Assembly (NCBI GenBank): GCA_965655465.1
Contig: CBFHGY010000027.1
Location: 1-23,446, forward strand
Reading direction: 5' to 3'
DNA from: VMCP01 sp965655465
Lineage (GTDB): Bacteria; Bacteroidota; Bacteroidia; NS11-12g; UBA955
DNA length: 23,446 nucleotides
Made by a program: the position numbers and the translations under genes. Under the pieces are notes generated by a model. That model did not search any database. It was not told the DNA's origin and saw only the letters and a program-made list of their open reading frames with translations. Positions 7,599-14,397 of the stretch are shown piece by piece; positions within the stretch are counted from its first letter, which is position 1, and the number at the start of each line of letters is the position of its first letter.

Positions 7599-7612
7599 CC
7601 GACAAAAGTCGG
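7599..7612. repeat. Small palindrome in the divergent promoter region
   Basis: CCGAC-AAAA-GTCGG is a perfect 5-bp inverted repeat immediately upstream of the ATG at 7596, and TGTCGGG recurs at 7639-7645. It overlaps a weak -7-like box on the minus strand (GACTTTTG, 7610-7603). It may be an operator or a 5' hairpin; the evidence is the sequence symmetry only. Confidence 0.3.
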
Positions 7613-7664
7613 TAATTTCAAACAAATATTGGACATAATGTCGGGTCAACGTCATAAAAGAAAG

Positions 7665-7672
7665 TACCTTTG
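7665..7672 (+). promoter_or_regulatory. -7 box of the small membrane protein-mrp operon
   Basis: TACCTTTG fits TAnnTTTG fully and lies 4 nt before the GTG at 7677, so a transcript start at about the G of GTG is predicted. Its position excludes the longer frames starting at 7518 or 7638, which would begin upstream of the transcript. Confidence 0.55.
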
Positions 7673-7676
7673 CATT

Positions 7677-7973
7677 GTGAGTTTCATACAGAATTTGCAG
7701 GACCGATGGAAGGTGGACTCCCCCTTGAAAGTCGTACTAATATTAACAGTATTTGCGCTAACCGGAACTACGGTCGTTTATCTTAAAGGATATGTAAAAC
7801 CTTATTTTGAATCTTTTTGGTGGTTTGATATGGTTTATTATGTGGCAATTTTGCCCGTTTACAATCTGATTCTTCTCATTTATGGATTCCTATTCGGTCA
7901 GTTCTCGTATTTCTGGGAATTTGAAAAAAGATTTTTCTCAAGAATTTTTAACAAAAACAAAAAATCCGCATGA
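7677..7973 (+). CDS. Small membrane protein, DUF6787-like
   Basis: A 98-residue protein starting (GTG) with MSFIQNLQDRWKV, followed by two membrane segments, about residues 18-38 (VVLILTVFALTGTTVVYL) and 51-75 (VYYVAILPVYNLILLIYGFLFGQF), and a basic tail (FFSRIFNKNKK). The amphipathic LQxRWKV opening and the GQFxxFWxFEKR ending are typical of small Bacteroidota membrane proteins of unknown function that I recall as DUF6787. Its stop overlaps the mrp start in ATGA (7970-7973), so the two are translationally coupled. This suggests, but does not prove, a link with iron-sulfur assembly. Confidence 0.72.
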   Translation: MSFIQNLQDRWKVDSPLKVVLILTVFALTGTTVVYLKGYVKPYFESFWWFDMVYYVAILPVYNLILLIYGFLFGQFSYFWEFEKRFFSRIFNKNKKSA

Positions 7974-9016
7974 ATAAAGATGCCGTTTTAAAAGCCTTGT
8001 CGATGGTGGAAGATCCTGATCTCAAAAAGGATTTAGTTAGCCTTGGCATGATAGAAAATTTAAACATCGATGCCCTACGCGTAAGTTTTGACTTAGTATT
8101 AACCACTCCCGCATGTCCTATGAAAGACATGTTGGTAAATGCATGTAAAACTGCGATTTTATATACCGTTAATAAAGACGCAGATATTCATATAAATGCA
8201 ACTCATCGTGTTGTTCAACAAGAACGCCAAGATCCCGTACTGCCAGGAGTTAAACATGTTATTGCTGTGGCGTCTGGAAAAGGTGGCGTAGGAAAAAGTA
8301 CCATTTCTGCTAGTTTGGCGCTTGGCTTGGCACATACAGGAGCGAAAGTAGGATTGTTAGACGCAGATATTTATGGTCCGAGTGTACCCACATTATTTAA
8401 TGTACACAGTGCTCCGCCTATGGTAGAAAAAGAGGGTAGAAATGTCATGCTTCCGATAGAATCGCATGGTCTGAAATTATTAAGCATAGGCTTTATGACG
8501 GCACCAGGTCAAGCGGTGGTTTGGAGAGGTCCTATGATATCAAGTGCATTCAAACAATTTATTAACGATGTTGAATGGGGGGAATTAGATTATTTAATCA
8601 TCGATTTACCTCCGGGCACTGGAGACGTTCAAATATCCTTGTCACAATTAGCTCCACTTACCGGGGTTGTGGTGGTTACCACTCCTCAGTTAATGGCCAC
8701 CTCTGATGCTGCCCGGGCCATTGATATGTTCAAACTTGATGCCATTGCCAAACCCATAATTGGAATCGTTGAAAACATGTCGTTTTTTATTCCTAATGAT
8801 GCTCCTGATAAGAAATATCGACTGTTTGGTGAAGGTGGAGGGCGTAAATTGGCCGACACACATCAAGTTCCATTTTTGGGTGAATTGCCTTTTCAGGTAG
8901 AACTTGGGAATGCAGCAGATACTGGAATTTGGGATTTTTCAAGCGAGAACATGAAGCCCTATTTAGATATGGTTAAGGAAGTTGCGAGACAAATCAGCAT
9001 CATGCAAAACGCATAA
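7970..9016 (+). CDS. Iron-sulfur cluster carrier protein Mrp/ApbC
   Basis: A 348-residue Mrp/NBP35-type P-loop ATPase with an N-terminal DUF59/MIP18 domain (about 1-80, with TTPACPM including Cys49) and a ParA-like domain from about 95. The deviant Walker A is VASGKGGVGKST (GKGGVGKS at 103-110); DADIYGPSVP and IIDLPPGTGDVQ are the switch and Walker B regions. Mrp/ApbC proteins bind and transfer [4Fe-4S] clusters. The CxxC that normally bridges the cluster between monomers (after ENMS) is absent: the segment reads ENMSFFIPNDAPDKKYRLFG, with no cysteine. This variant is frequent in Bacteroidota to my knowledge. An Nfu gene follows 97 bp downstream, in keeping with Fe-S work. Confidence 0.92.
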   Translation: MNKDAVLKALSMVEDPDLKKDLVSLGMIENLNIDALRVSFDLVLTTPACPMKDMLVNACKTAILYTVNKDADIHINATHRVVQQERQDPVLPGVKHVIAVASGKGGVGKSTISASLALGLAHTGAKVGLLDADIYGPSVPTLFNVHSAPPMVEKEGRNVMLPIESHGLKLLSIGFMTAPGQAVVWRGPMISSAFKQFINDVEWGELDYLIIDLPPGTGDVQISLSQLAPLTGVVVVTTPQLMATSDAARAIDMFKLDAIAKPIIGIVENMSFFIPNDAPDKKYRLFGEGGGRKLADTHQVPFLGELPFQVELGNAADTGIWDFSSENMKPYLDMVKEVARQISIMQNA

Positions 9017-9076
9017 TTGGAGAAGAGGGTCAAACGTCCTTTTACCGATAGCTACTTTGTTTGGATAAACAAAAGG

Positions 9077-9108
9077 TTTGAATGCTTGTACTAAAAAACC
9101 TATTTTTG
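9077..9108 (+). promoter_or_regulatory. Promoter of the Nfu gene
   Basis: TTTG (9077-9080) and TATTTTTG (9101-9108) separated by 20 nt match the Bacteroidota -33/-7 pair. The ATG at 9114 follows the box by 5 nt, predicting a leader of about 1 nt, and rules out the TTG at 9078 as a start. Confidence 0.65.
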
Positions 9109-9113
9109 TGGAA

Positions 9114-9347
9114 ATGGAACTTCAAGAGCATATAGAAACGGTACTCGATACCATTCGTCCTTATTTACATGCGGATGGGGGAGATGTAGAGCTCGTTGAA
9201 GTTAGTTCGAACAGAGATGTTGTTTTGCGGCTAACAGGAAATTGCAGCAGTTGCAATATGAGTGAAATGACGATGACTGCTGGTATTGAAGAAAGTTTGC
9301 GCCGAAGTATTCCTGATTTAGGGTCTATCAGCGCATTAAAAGGCTAA
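9114..9347 (+). CDS. Nfu-type Fe-S scaffold (NifU C-terminal domain)
   Basis: A 77-residue stand-alone NifU C-terminal domain, which assembles a [4Fe-4S] cluster between two subunits and hands it to target proteins. The motifs are ETVLDTIRPYLHADGGDVEL and TGNCSSCNMSEMTMTAGIEE, with cluster ligands Cys44 and Cys47 (the usual CxxC, here CSSC). No targeting or A-type extension is present. The start is set at ATG 9114 (MELQEHIE) from the promoter position and the usual family N-terminus. It follows mrp and probably works with it. Confidence 0.93.
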   Translation: MELQEHIETVLDTIRPYLHADGGDVELVEVSSNRDVVLRLTGNCSSCNMSEMTMTAGIEESLRRSIPDLGSISALKG

Positions 9348-9444
9348 TTGTTCCGATTCTTTGTGCTTTTTCGTTGGTGGATTTCTTTATTCAAGATCTA
9401 ACGATTTTAAATAAAATTACACTTTCCGTTTAATGGCAATACAC

Positions 9445-10011
9445 CTAATTTTTGCTTACCTGTAAACGGGATTGCATTCCCTCGTTCCAATGTTCTTCAC
9501 AACGAGCTTGATAGGTGTCGTTATGTCCAACTAAAACCAAATCTTCAGAATCTATAGTACGGTAGGTAAAGTGAGCGGCTTTTTTACATACATTACATTT
9601 CGCTGCCACTTCAATTTTTTCGGTAGCCAAGTTTTTGAGTGCTTTCATAGATCCAAAATCTCGATTCAAATAATCGCGATCCAAACCCGCCGCAACCACT
9701 CGAATTCCATTCATCATCATCTCTCCAATAACTTCGATGATATATGGACTGAAAAACTGCACCTCATCGATATAACATTCTTTGGTACTGGGTTGGATCA
9801 AAGGGAACAACTCTTCGGCTTTTGATATGCGATGTCCAAGAATTTGCAATCCCCCGTGAGAATTGATTTTATTGGCTTGATATCGATTATCGAGTAAAGG
9901 CTTAACAACCAATTTGTCGTTGATATCTACAGGGCTTTCGTTGTAAAGCCCAATTAAACGGGTGGTTTTCCCCGCAAACATACACCCGTAAATTAGTGCA
10001 AAATCTCTCAT
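9445..10011 (-). CDS. tdk: Thymidine kinase, type II
   Basis: A 188-residue TK1-like thymidine kinase that phosphorylates thymidine to dTMP in salvage. Visible are the P-loop LIYGCMFAGKTTRL (Lys15), the catalytic-base motif YIDEVQFF (Glu83), the AAGLDRDYLNRDFG lasso region, and a structural zinc site of Cys139, Cys142, Cys171 and His174 (CNVC ... CEEH). The P-loop is unusual: GCMFAGKT in place of the common GPMFSGKT/S. I choose ATG 10011 (MRDFALIYG), which puts the P-loop at the usual distance from the N-terminus; the frame can extend to 10080 but then overlaps the divergent gene. It converges with the Nfu gene. Confidence 0.9.
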   Translation of the reverse strand: MRDFALIYGCMFAGKTTRLIGLYNESPVDINDKLVVKPLLDNRYQANKINSHGGLQILGHRISKAEELFPLIQPSTKECYIDEVQFFSPYIIEVIGEMMMNGIRVVAAGLDRDYLNRDFGSMKALKNLATEKIEVAAKCNVCKKAAHFTYRTIDSEDLVLVGHNDTYQARCEEHWNEGMQSRLQVSKN

Positions 10012-10066
10012 TGACACAGCGTTCTTTCGGTTGTAAATTTCCGAAAAATTTCTGATACACCGGCTT

Positions 10067-11026
10067 ATGAATCCTCGCATTCCTCAAATAATTGCAGAAT
10101 TAGCTCAGTTTGAGTCCAAATTAAGGCAATCTCAATCGGCGGAAGACATCGCCAAACAATTGGGCAATATTAAGTTATATGCAGCACAACTGTATTTGGA
10201 AACAGATATGGAAATTATTGCACAAAATAGAGAACCATTAAATTTGGACCCTCAGCCCATAGAGGAGGTTTCTCCAGGGGAGACTTCTTTTTTCAAACCG
10301 AGTTATGAAGACGATATCGACACCCAAGAGGTCGGTGTAACTGCCCTAGAAACAGCTGCAAACATGGAAACAGCACCCATTGAAGACGCTAGGGGAATAT
10401 CGAACCAAGAAAAGGAGGCCTTGATACCAAAAGTAGAAACGCTAATTGAAAAGGAAGTCTTGATTGAAGATTCCAAAAAGGAATTAGAGGTTACTGAAAC
10501 TGCGGAGCATGCAGAATTAGAGGAGCAAGTGCCACTCATCCACAATGATGATCTAAAGGGTGAAATAAAAAATGAAACGGTGGAGGGTGAAGACGCCGAA
10601 TCTAGAGAAGAAGATTTGCAAATTTCACAAAACATTCTCGAAAAATCGGTTCCTGTGGAGCCCCCAATATCCCCGGATAAAGGCCCAGATCCGGAAATCG
10701 ATTTATTTTCTCAGATTCATTTGAAAACCGTAGAAAAGACTGATAATCTTGAAGATGATTCAACTGTAAAACAGCCCACACTGCATTTAGAGCAACGCGC
10801 TACGGAGATTTTAGCCATGTTTTCGTTCTCACGACGGTTCGAATTTGGTAATTTTTTGTTTGGAGGGGATATGAAGCTTTTTGCGGTCTTTATTACCGAG
10901 ATGCTTGCCGCTAGTAATGCGGATGAACGCGAAGACGTTTTTGACACTTGGTATACCCAACGCCAATGGTCGCGTCGAGATGAATCCGCAAATGATCTCA
11001 AACGCAATTTGCGTAAAATGATTTAA
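10067..11026 (+). CDS. Acidic protein of unknown function
   Basis: A 319-residue protein I do not recognise. Residues 1-60 look helical (QIIAELAQFESKLRQSQS, then IAKQLGNIKLYAAQLYLETD). Residues about 65-240 are a glutamate/aspartate-rich, low-complexity, probably disordered linker. Residues about 243-319 form a conserved-looking C-terminal block (FSFSRRFEFGNFLFGGDMKL, then FITEMLAAS and FDTWYTQRQWSRR). There is no signal peptide or transmembrane segment, so it is likely cytoplasmic, with two small folded ends joined by a flexible acidic tether. It is 28 bp before comEC and probably in its operon. Confidence 0.75.
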   Translation: MNPRIPQIIAELAQFESKLRQSQSAEDIAKQLGNIKLYAAQLYLETDMEIIAQNREPLNLDPQPIEEVSPGETSFFKPSYEDDIDTQEVGVTALETAANMETAPIEDARGISNQEKEALIPKVETLIEKEVLIEDSKKELEVTETAEHAELEEQVPLIHNDDLKGEIKNETVEGEDAESREEDLQISQNILEKSVPVEPPISPDKGPDPEIDLFSQIHLKTVEKTDNLEDDSTVKQPTLHLEQRATEILAMFSFSRRFEFGNFLFGGDMKLFAVFITEMLAASNADEREDVFDTWYTQRQWSRRDESANDLKRNLRKMI

Positions 11027-11040
11027 ATAAGGCGAATGGG

Positions 11041-11057
11041 CATCTTTATTAAAGATG
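11041..11057 (+). other. Inverted repeat covering the comEC start codon
   Basis: CATCTTT-ATT-AAAGATG is a perfect 7-bp inverted repeat whose right arm contains the comEC ATG (11055-11057). In the mRNA the start codon would be paired in a weak, AU-rich hairpin 14 nt after the stop of the upstream gene. It may lower or couple ComEC translation; evidence is sequence only. Confidence 0.35.
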
Positions 11058-12800
11058 TCTATTCGATTTCACTATAAGCACCCTTTAGCATTTACAGCTG
11101 TATTTTTAGTAATCGGCGCTTTATTCCCCTTTACATGGATTTTAATAATCTTGGGTTTGAGCGCTTTTATTTTATTGTTGAAGAAACTCTGTTTAAGAGA
11201 ATTTATCATTCTCTGCGGTGCGCTTATCTTAGGATTTACAAGCCATTTTTGGCATTTTTATCGCTATTCATCTGCGCAAAAGGCGCTTACAAAAGCAACT
11301 TATGTAAAGCTCCAAGTAGTTACTAAAAGCGATAAAAATTACGGAACACATTATGAAGCCCGTCTGAAATCGGTATATGAATTGGGTTATTGGAGACCGT
11401 TTCCTGGATTTCGCGTGGATTTTTCCCTGAAAAAAGACCTTGGTTTATTGCCCGGAGCGCGTATCCTTATCGAAAAACCACATTTAAAGGTTTCCCTCAA
11501 TCCTCAATTCCCCTTTTTATTTGATGCGGAAGTCTTCAATTGGGGCATACAACGATTGGGTACGATAAACCTGAAATCAGCAAAAATATACGTTCTAAAA
11601 TTAGAAACGTGTGGGCTCGAAAGTCAACGTTATCGATTTAAAAACAGATTAATTGGGGTTGTGAAGCCTTGTCTTTCAGAGCGGTCGGCTGCTTTGTTTG
11701 CGGGATTGATTTTGGGTGATAAAGACGGTATTGAAGACGGCGATCGGTACTTGTTTCAACAAGCTGGATTGATGCATATTTTATCGGTTTCAGGGATGCA
11801 TTTGGGGCTTATTTACTGGCTAATTTCTTGGCCCTTAAAGCAGTTTACTAAACAATATCGATGGCTTAGAAATTTGGAACTATTGGGTTTGCCAGTTTTG
11901 TGGTTATATGCGTATCTAACGGGAATGGCGCCACCTGTATTCCGAGCAGCCGCATTTATTTCCGCCTTTTTAGGCGCACAATTGATTTTGAAAAGGCGGG
12001 TTCGGATGGCAGATATTTTGTGCAGTGCCGCATGTTTGCAGGTTATTTTCGATCCATTAACCCTTCACAGTGTAAGTTTTCAGCTGAGTTTTGCGGCGAT
12101 GATAGGAATTGCTTTTTTCTTTCCCCTTTGGCAGGAATTTTGGCAAAATAATATCGGCAAGCTAATCGCATTAGGCGATTTATTAGGAATTTCTATATGT
12201 TGTACGTTAAGTACATTGCCTTTAACCTTGTTTCATTTTCATGCAATCCCCACGTGGTTTTTATTGGGCAATTTAATTTTTACTTTTCCATTTACCTTGC
12301 TCATTTATATGTTTTTGGCCCTGTCAATTTCTGTATTTCTTCCGTTTGGTTTTCTTACAACTACGTTAGGGGCAATTGCCAATTGGGGAGTTGAAAGTAT
12401 TCATACCCTGCTTTTGTGGGAATCATTACTCCCAATACCTTATATATATGCTTATGATTTTAATTTAATCGATGTGGCCATAATGAGCCTGTTACTTTTT
12501 GCATTCTGGAGATTGTTAAGTGGGATGCTTTTTATTCAAGGAACGTATTTGCGATTTGGTATATGGATTTGGGTGTTTTGGGGATTGATACGGGTTCCGA
12601 GTGCCAATTTCTCTGGGGATATTGACGCACGCAAGATACCCCAAATACAGCAAAAGGTGGCTGCGGGCCGTTGGGCGCAATCTCAAGGCATCGATACGTT
12701 ACGATTGGTTGATTCGATTGGTGGATCCGTATTGATCCCATCAAAATCAAGTACCTTTGTTCCATGGAATGGGTTGAAATTGAAATCGAAGACCGAGTAG
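11055..12800 (+). CDS. comEC: ComEC/Rec2 DNA-uptake channel, without the metallo-beta-lactamase domain
   Basis: A 581-residue polytopic inner-membrane protein. The N-terminus has two to three membrane segments (about 11-62), followed by a DUF4131-like OB domain (about 80-190), and then the Competence domain from about 213, marked by LFAGLILGDKDGIEDGDRYL, HILSVSGMHLGLIYW and LTGMAPPVFRAAAFISA, with further membrane helices to about residue 520. ComEC passes single-stranded DNA into the cytoplasm. The C-terminal metallo-beta-lactamase nuclease domain seen in B. subtilis ComEC is absent; only about 60 residues follow the last helix. Its 3' end overlaps the next gene by 37 bp in another frame, so the ending is real unless both are disturbed. 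Confidence 0.9.
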   Translation: MSIRFHYKHPLAFTAVFLVIGALFPFTWILIILGLSAFILLLKKLCLREFIILCGALILGFTSHFWHFYRYSSAQKALTKATYVKLQVVTKSDKNYGTHYEARLKSVYELGYWRPFPGFRVDFSLKKDLGLLPGARILIEKPHLKVSLNPQFPFLFDAEVFNWGIQRLGTINLKSAKIYVLKLETCGLESQRYRFKNRLIGVVKPCLSERSAALFAGLILGDKDGIEDGDRYLFQQAGLMHILSVSGMHLGLIYWLISWPLKQFTKQYRWLRNLELLGLPVLWLYAYLTGMAPPVFRAAAFISAFLGAQLILKRRVRMADILCSAACLQVIFDPLTLHSVSFQLSFAAMIGIAFFFPLWQEFWQNNIGKLIALGDLLGISICCTLSTLPLTLFHFHAIPTWFLLGNLIFTFPFTLLIYMFLALSISVFLPFGFLTTTLGAIANWGVESIHTLLLWESLLPIPYIYAYDFNLIDVAIMSLLLFAFWRLLSGMLFIQGTYLRFGIWIWVFWGLIRVPSANFSGDIDARKIPQIQQKVAAGRWAQSQGIDTLRLVDSIGGSVLIPSKSSTFVPWNGLKLKSKTE

Positions 12801-13528
12801 CTGAGGTTTTTATGTCACGCATTGACAAAAGGAATGCATTGAATCCCCAATTGGTGGGTGAATTAACCCGTGTATTTGAGGACTTGAATACGAGAAAGGA
12901 AGTTAAAATTATCGTGCTTAAATCTAAAGCCGCTGCATTTTCGGCTGGTGCAGATTTGGCCTATATCAAGGGAATGAGTTCCTTTACCCATGAAGAAAAC
13001 CTAGCCGATTCAAGAAATTTAAAGAACCTGTTTGAATCCATTTATCATTCTCCTAAAATTACCATGTCTTTAGTAGACGGTCCGGCATTGGCAGGTGGCT
13101 GTGGTTTGGCGAGTTTGGTTGATTTTTGTTTTGCAACTCCTACTTCGACTTTTGGTTATACTGAAGCCAAAATAGGCTTCATTCCTGCTTTGGTTATGGT
13201 GTATCTTCGTCACAAAATGCCCTTTAATACTTTGAACGAATGGTTGTTATCAGCGGGGATATTTTCAGCGGAAAAAGCATTGAAAGATGGGTTGATATAT
13301 AAAGTTTCAGCAGACATTTATACCGAGATGGAGGCTTTTATAGCCCAACTTAAATCAGGTGTAAGTGCTGAGTCGGTGGCTCGTACCAAGAAAATGCTTC
13401 GCGCATTGCCTTATGATCATGAACAGGCATTGGAATATGCCGCACAAGAAAATGCGCATGCACGGAAGTCGGATGACTGTTTAAAAGGAATTTCTCATTT
13501 TTTAAACAAAGAAAAGATAACATGGTAA
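12764..13528 (+). CDS. Enoyl-CoA hydratase/isomerase (crotonase) family protein
   Basis: A 254-residue crotonase. The CoA-binding and oxyanion segments are visible: RIDKRNALNP, AAFSAGADLAYI and LVDGPALAGGCGLASLVDFC. Of the two crotonase catalytic glutamates, the second is present as Glu134 in YTEAKIGFIPA, but the first is replaced by Gly114 (GGCGLA in place of GGCELA). The GFIPA segment and missing first Glu resemble the methylglutaconyl-CoA hydratase (LiuC) branch used in leucine breakdown, but this is inference. The start is kept at ATG 12764, overlapping comEC by 37 bp, since the first beta strand (WVEIEIEDRVAEVFMSR) is needed for the fold. Its end overlaps tatD by 7 bp. Confidence 0.88.
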   Translation: MEWVEIEIEDRVAEVFMSRIDKRNALNPQLVGELTRVFEDLNTRKEVKIIVLKSKAAAFSAGADLAYIKGMSSFTHEENLADSRNLKNLFESIYHSPKITMSLVDGPALAGGCGLASLVDFCFATPTSTFGYTEAKIGFIPALVMVYLRHKMPFNTLNEWLLSAGIFSAEKALKDGLIYKVSADIYTEMEAFIAQLKSGVSAESVARTKKMLRALPYDHEQALEYAAQENAHARKSDDCLKGISHFLNKEKITW

Positions 13529-14289
13529 GATTGGTCGATACCCACAATCATCTGTATGCAGATGCGTTTGATGAAGACCGCTCGGAGGTCGTTGCACGCA
13601 GTATCGAAGCCGGAGTAGATTGGGTATTATTGCCTAATATTGATTTGGCAAGTATTGAGAGAATGCATCATTTACATGAAAAATTCCCTCAAAATACGGG
13701 TTGTATGATGGGCCTTCATCCGTGTGATGTAAAAGCTGACTTTAAGAAGGTTTTAGCTGAAATGTATTCCTGGTTTACTAAGTATTCATATGTAGGAGTA
13801 GGGGAGGTAGGCATGGATTTGCATTGGGATATATCGACGAAAGACTGGCAAAAAGAGGCCTTACTAACGCAAGTAGAATGGGCTATAGAATTTGGATTGC
13901 CCTTGAGTTTACATACCCGAAACGCGACGCAAGAGGTAATTCAGTTGCTAAAACCCTATAAAGGAAAGGTAACTGGCGTTTTTCATTGCTTCTCAGAAAG
14001 TGCTGAATTGGCTCAAGAAATAATAAAATTAGGTTTTAAACTAGGTATTGGAGGCGTAATCACCTTTAAAAAGGCGGGAATACGTGAAGTAATTTCCCAA
14101 ATTGGAATTTCCGAATTGGTTTTGGAAACCGATAGTCCTTATTTAGCACCCACACCCTACAGAGGCAAGCGAAATGAACCGGCATTTGTGCGATTAATTG
14201 CCGATGAAATTGCCTCGCTTACGGGGAATTCTATAATCGAGGTGGCGCAACGCACTACGGAAAATGCGCTATCGTTATTTCACAGATAA
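13522..14289 (+). CDS. TatD-family metal-dependent hydrolase
   Basis: A 255-residue TIM-barrel hydrolase of the TatD family, two-metal enzymes with DNase/exonuclease activity in known members. The full metal site is visible: DTHNHLYADAF with His8 and His10, VGVGEVGMDLHW with Glu95, LSLHTRNA with His131, VFHCFSES with His155 and LETDSPYLAP with Asp204. The start ATG overlaps the stop of the crotonase gene (ATGGTAA), a sign of translational coupling. Despite the family name it is not part of the Tat translocon; co-location with comEC hints at nucleic-acid turnover. Confidence 0.93.
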   Translation: MVRLVDTHNHLYADAFDEDRSEVVARSIEAGVDWVLLPNIDLASIERMHHLHEKFPQNTGCMMGLHPCDVKADFKKVLAEMYSWFTKYSYVGVGEVGMDLHWDISTKDWQKEALLTQVEWAIEFGLPLSLHTRNATQEVIQLLKPYKGKVTGVFHCFSESAELAQEIIKLGFKLGIGGVITFKKAGIREVISQIGISELVLETDSPYLAPTPYRGKRNEPAFVRLIADEIASLTGNSIIEVAQRTTENALSLFHR

Positions 14290-14298
14290 GATTTAAAA

Positions 14299-14344
14299 AT
14301 GTGATAATTGTCACATGTTTCTAAGAAATAGTTTCTCATCTTTG
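14299..14344 (+). promoter_or_regulatory. CRP/FNR-type operator and promoter of the SoxB-like gene
   Basis: TGTGATAATTGTCACA at 14300-14315 is a perfect match to TGTGA-N6-TCACA and the palindrome extends to ATGTGATAATTGTCACAT (14299-14316). A -7-like box CATCTTTG lies at 14337-14344. The operator centre (14307.5) is 29.5 bp before the box, which places it at about -41.5 from the predicted start near 14349, the class II activator position. No -33 TTTG is present, fitting activator dependence. Confidence 0.7.
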
Positions 14345-14397
14345 GAAAATATGCGGTTTTATACAACTGTCTATGTCTAAGAAAAGAACTATTTAAT

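Noticed and set aside
7518..7676. Longer frame of the small membrane protein reaching into the divergent methylase gene
   Set aside because: It would begin upstream of the predicted transcript start, overlap the methylase gene and add polar sequence not seen in similar proteins.
9078..9113. TTG-initiated N-terminal extension of the Nfu protein (12 residues)
   Set aside because: The promoter -7 box (9101-9108) lies inside it, and the family N-terminus starts at the ATG at 9114.
9427..9469. CCGTTTA/TAAACGG inverted repeat as terminator between nfu and thymidine kinase
   Set aside because: The loop is 29 nt, no T tract follows, and the right arm lies inside the kinase coding sequence.
10303..10635. 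110-codon minus-strand frame
   Set aside because: Its serine-rich product is the antisense of the Glu/Asp-rich linker of the acidic protein; no promoter or motif.
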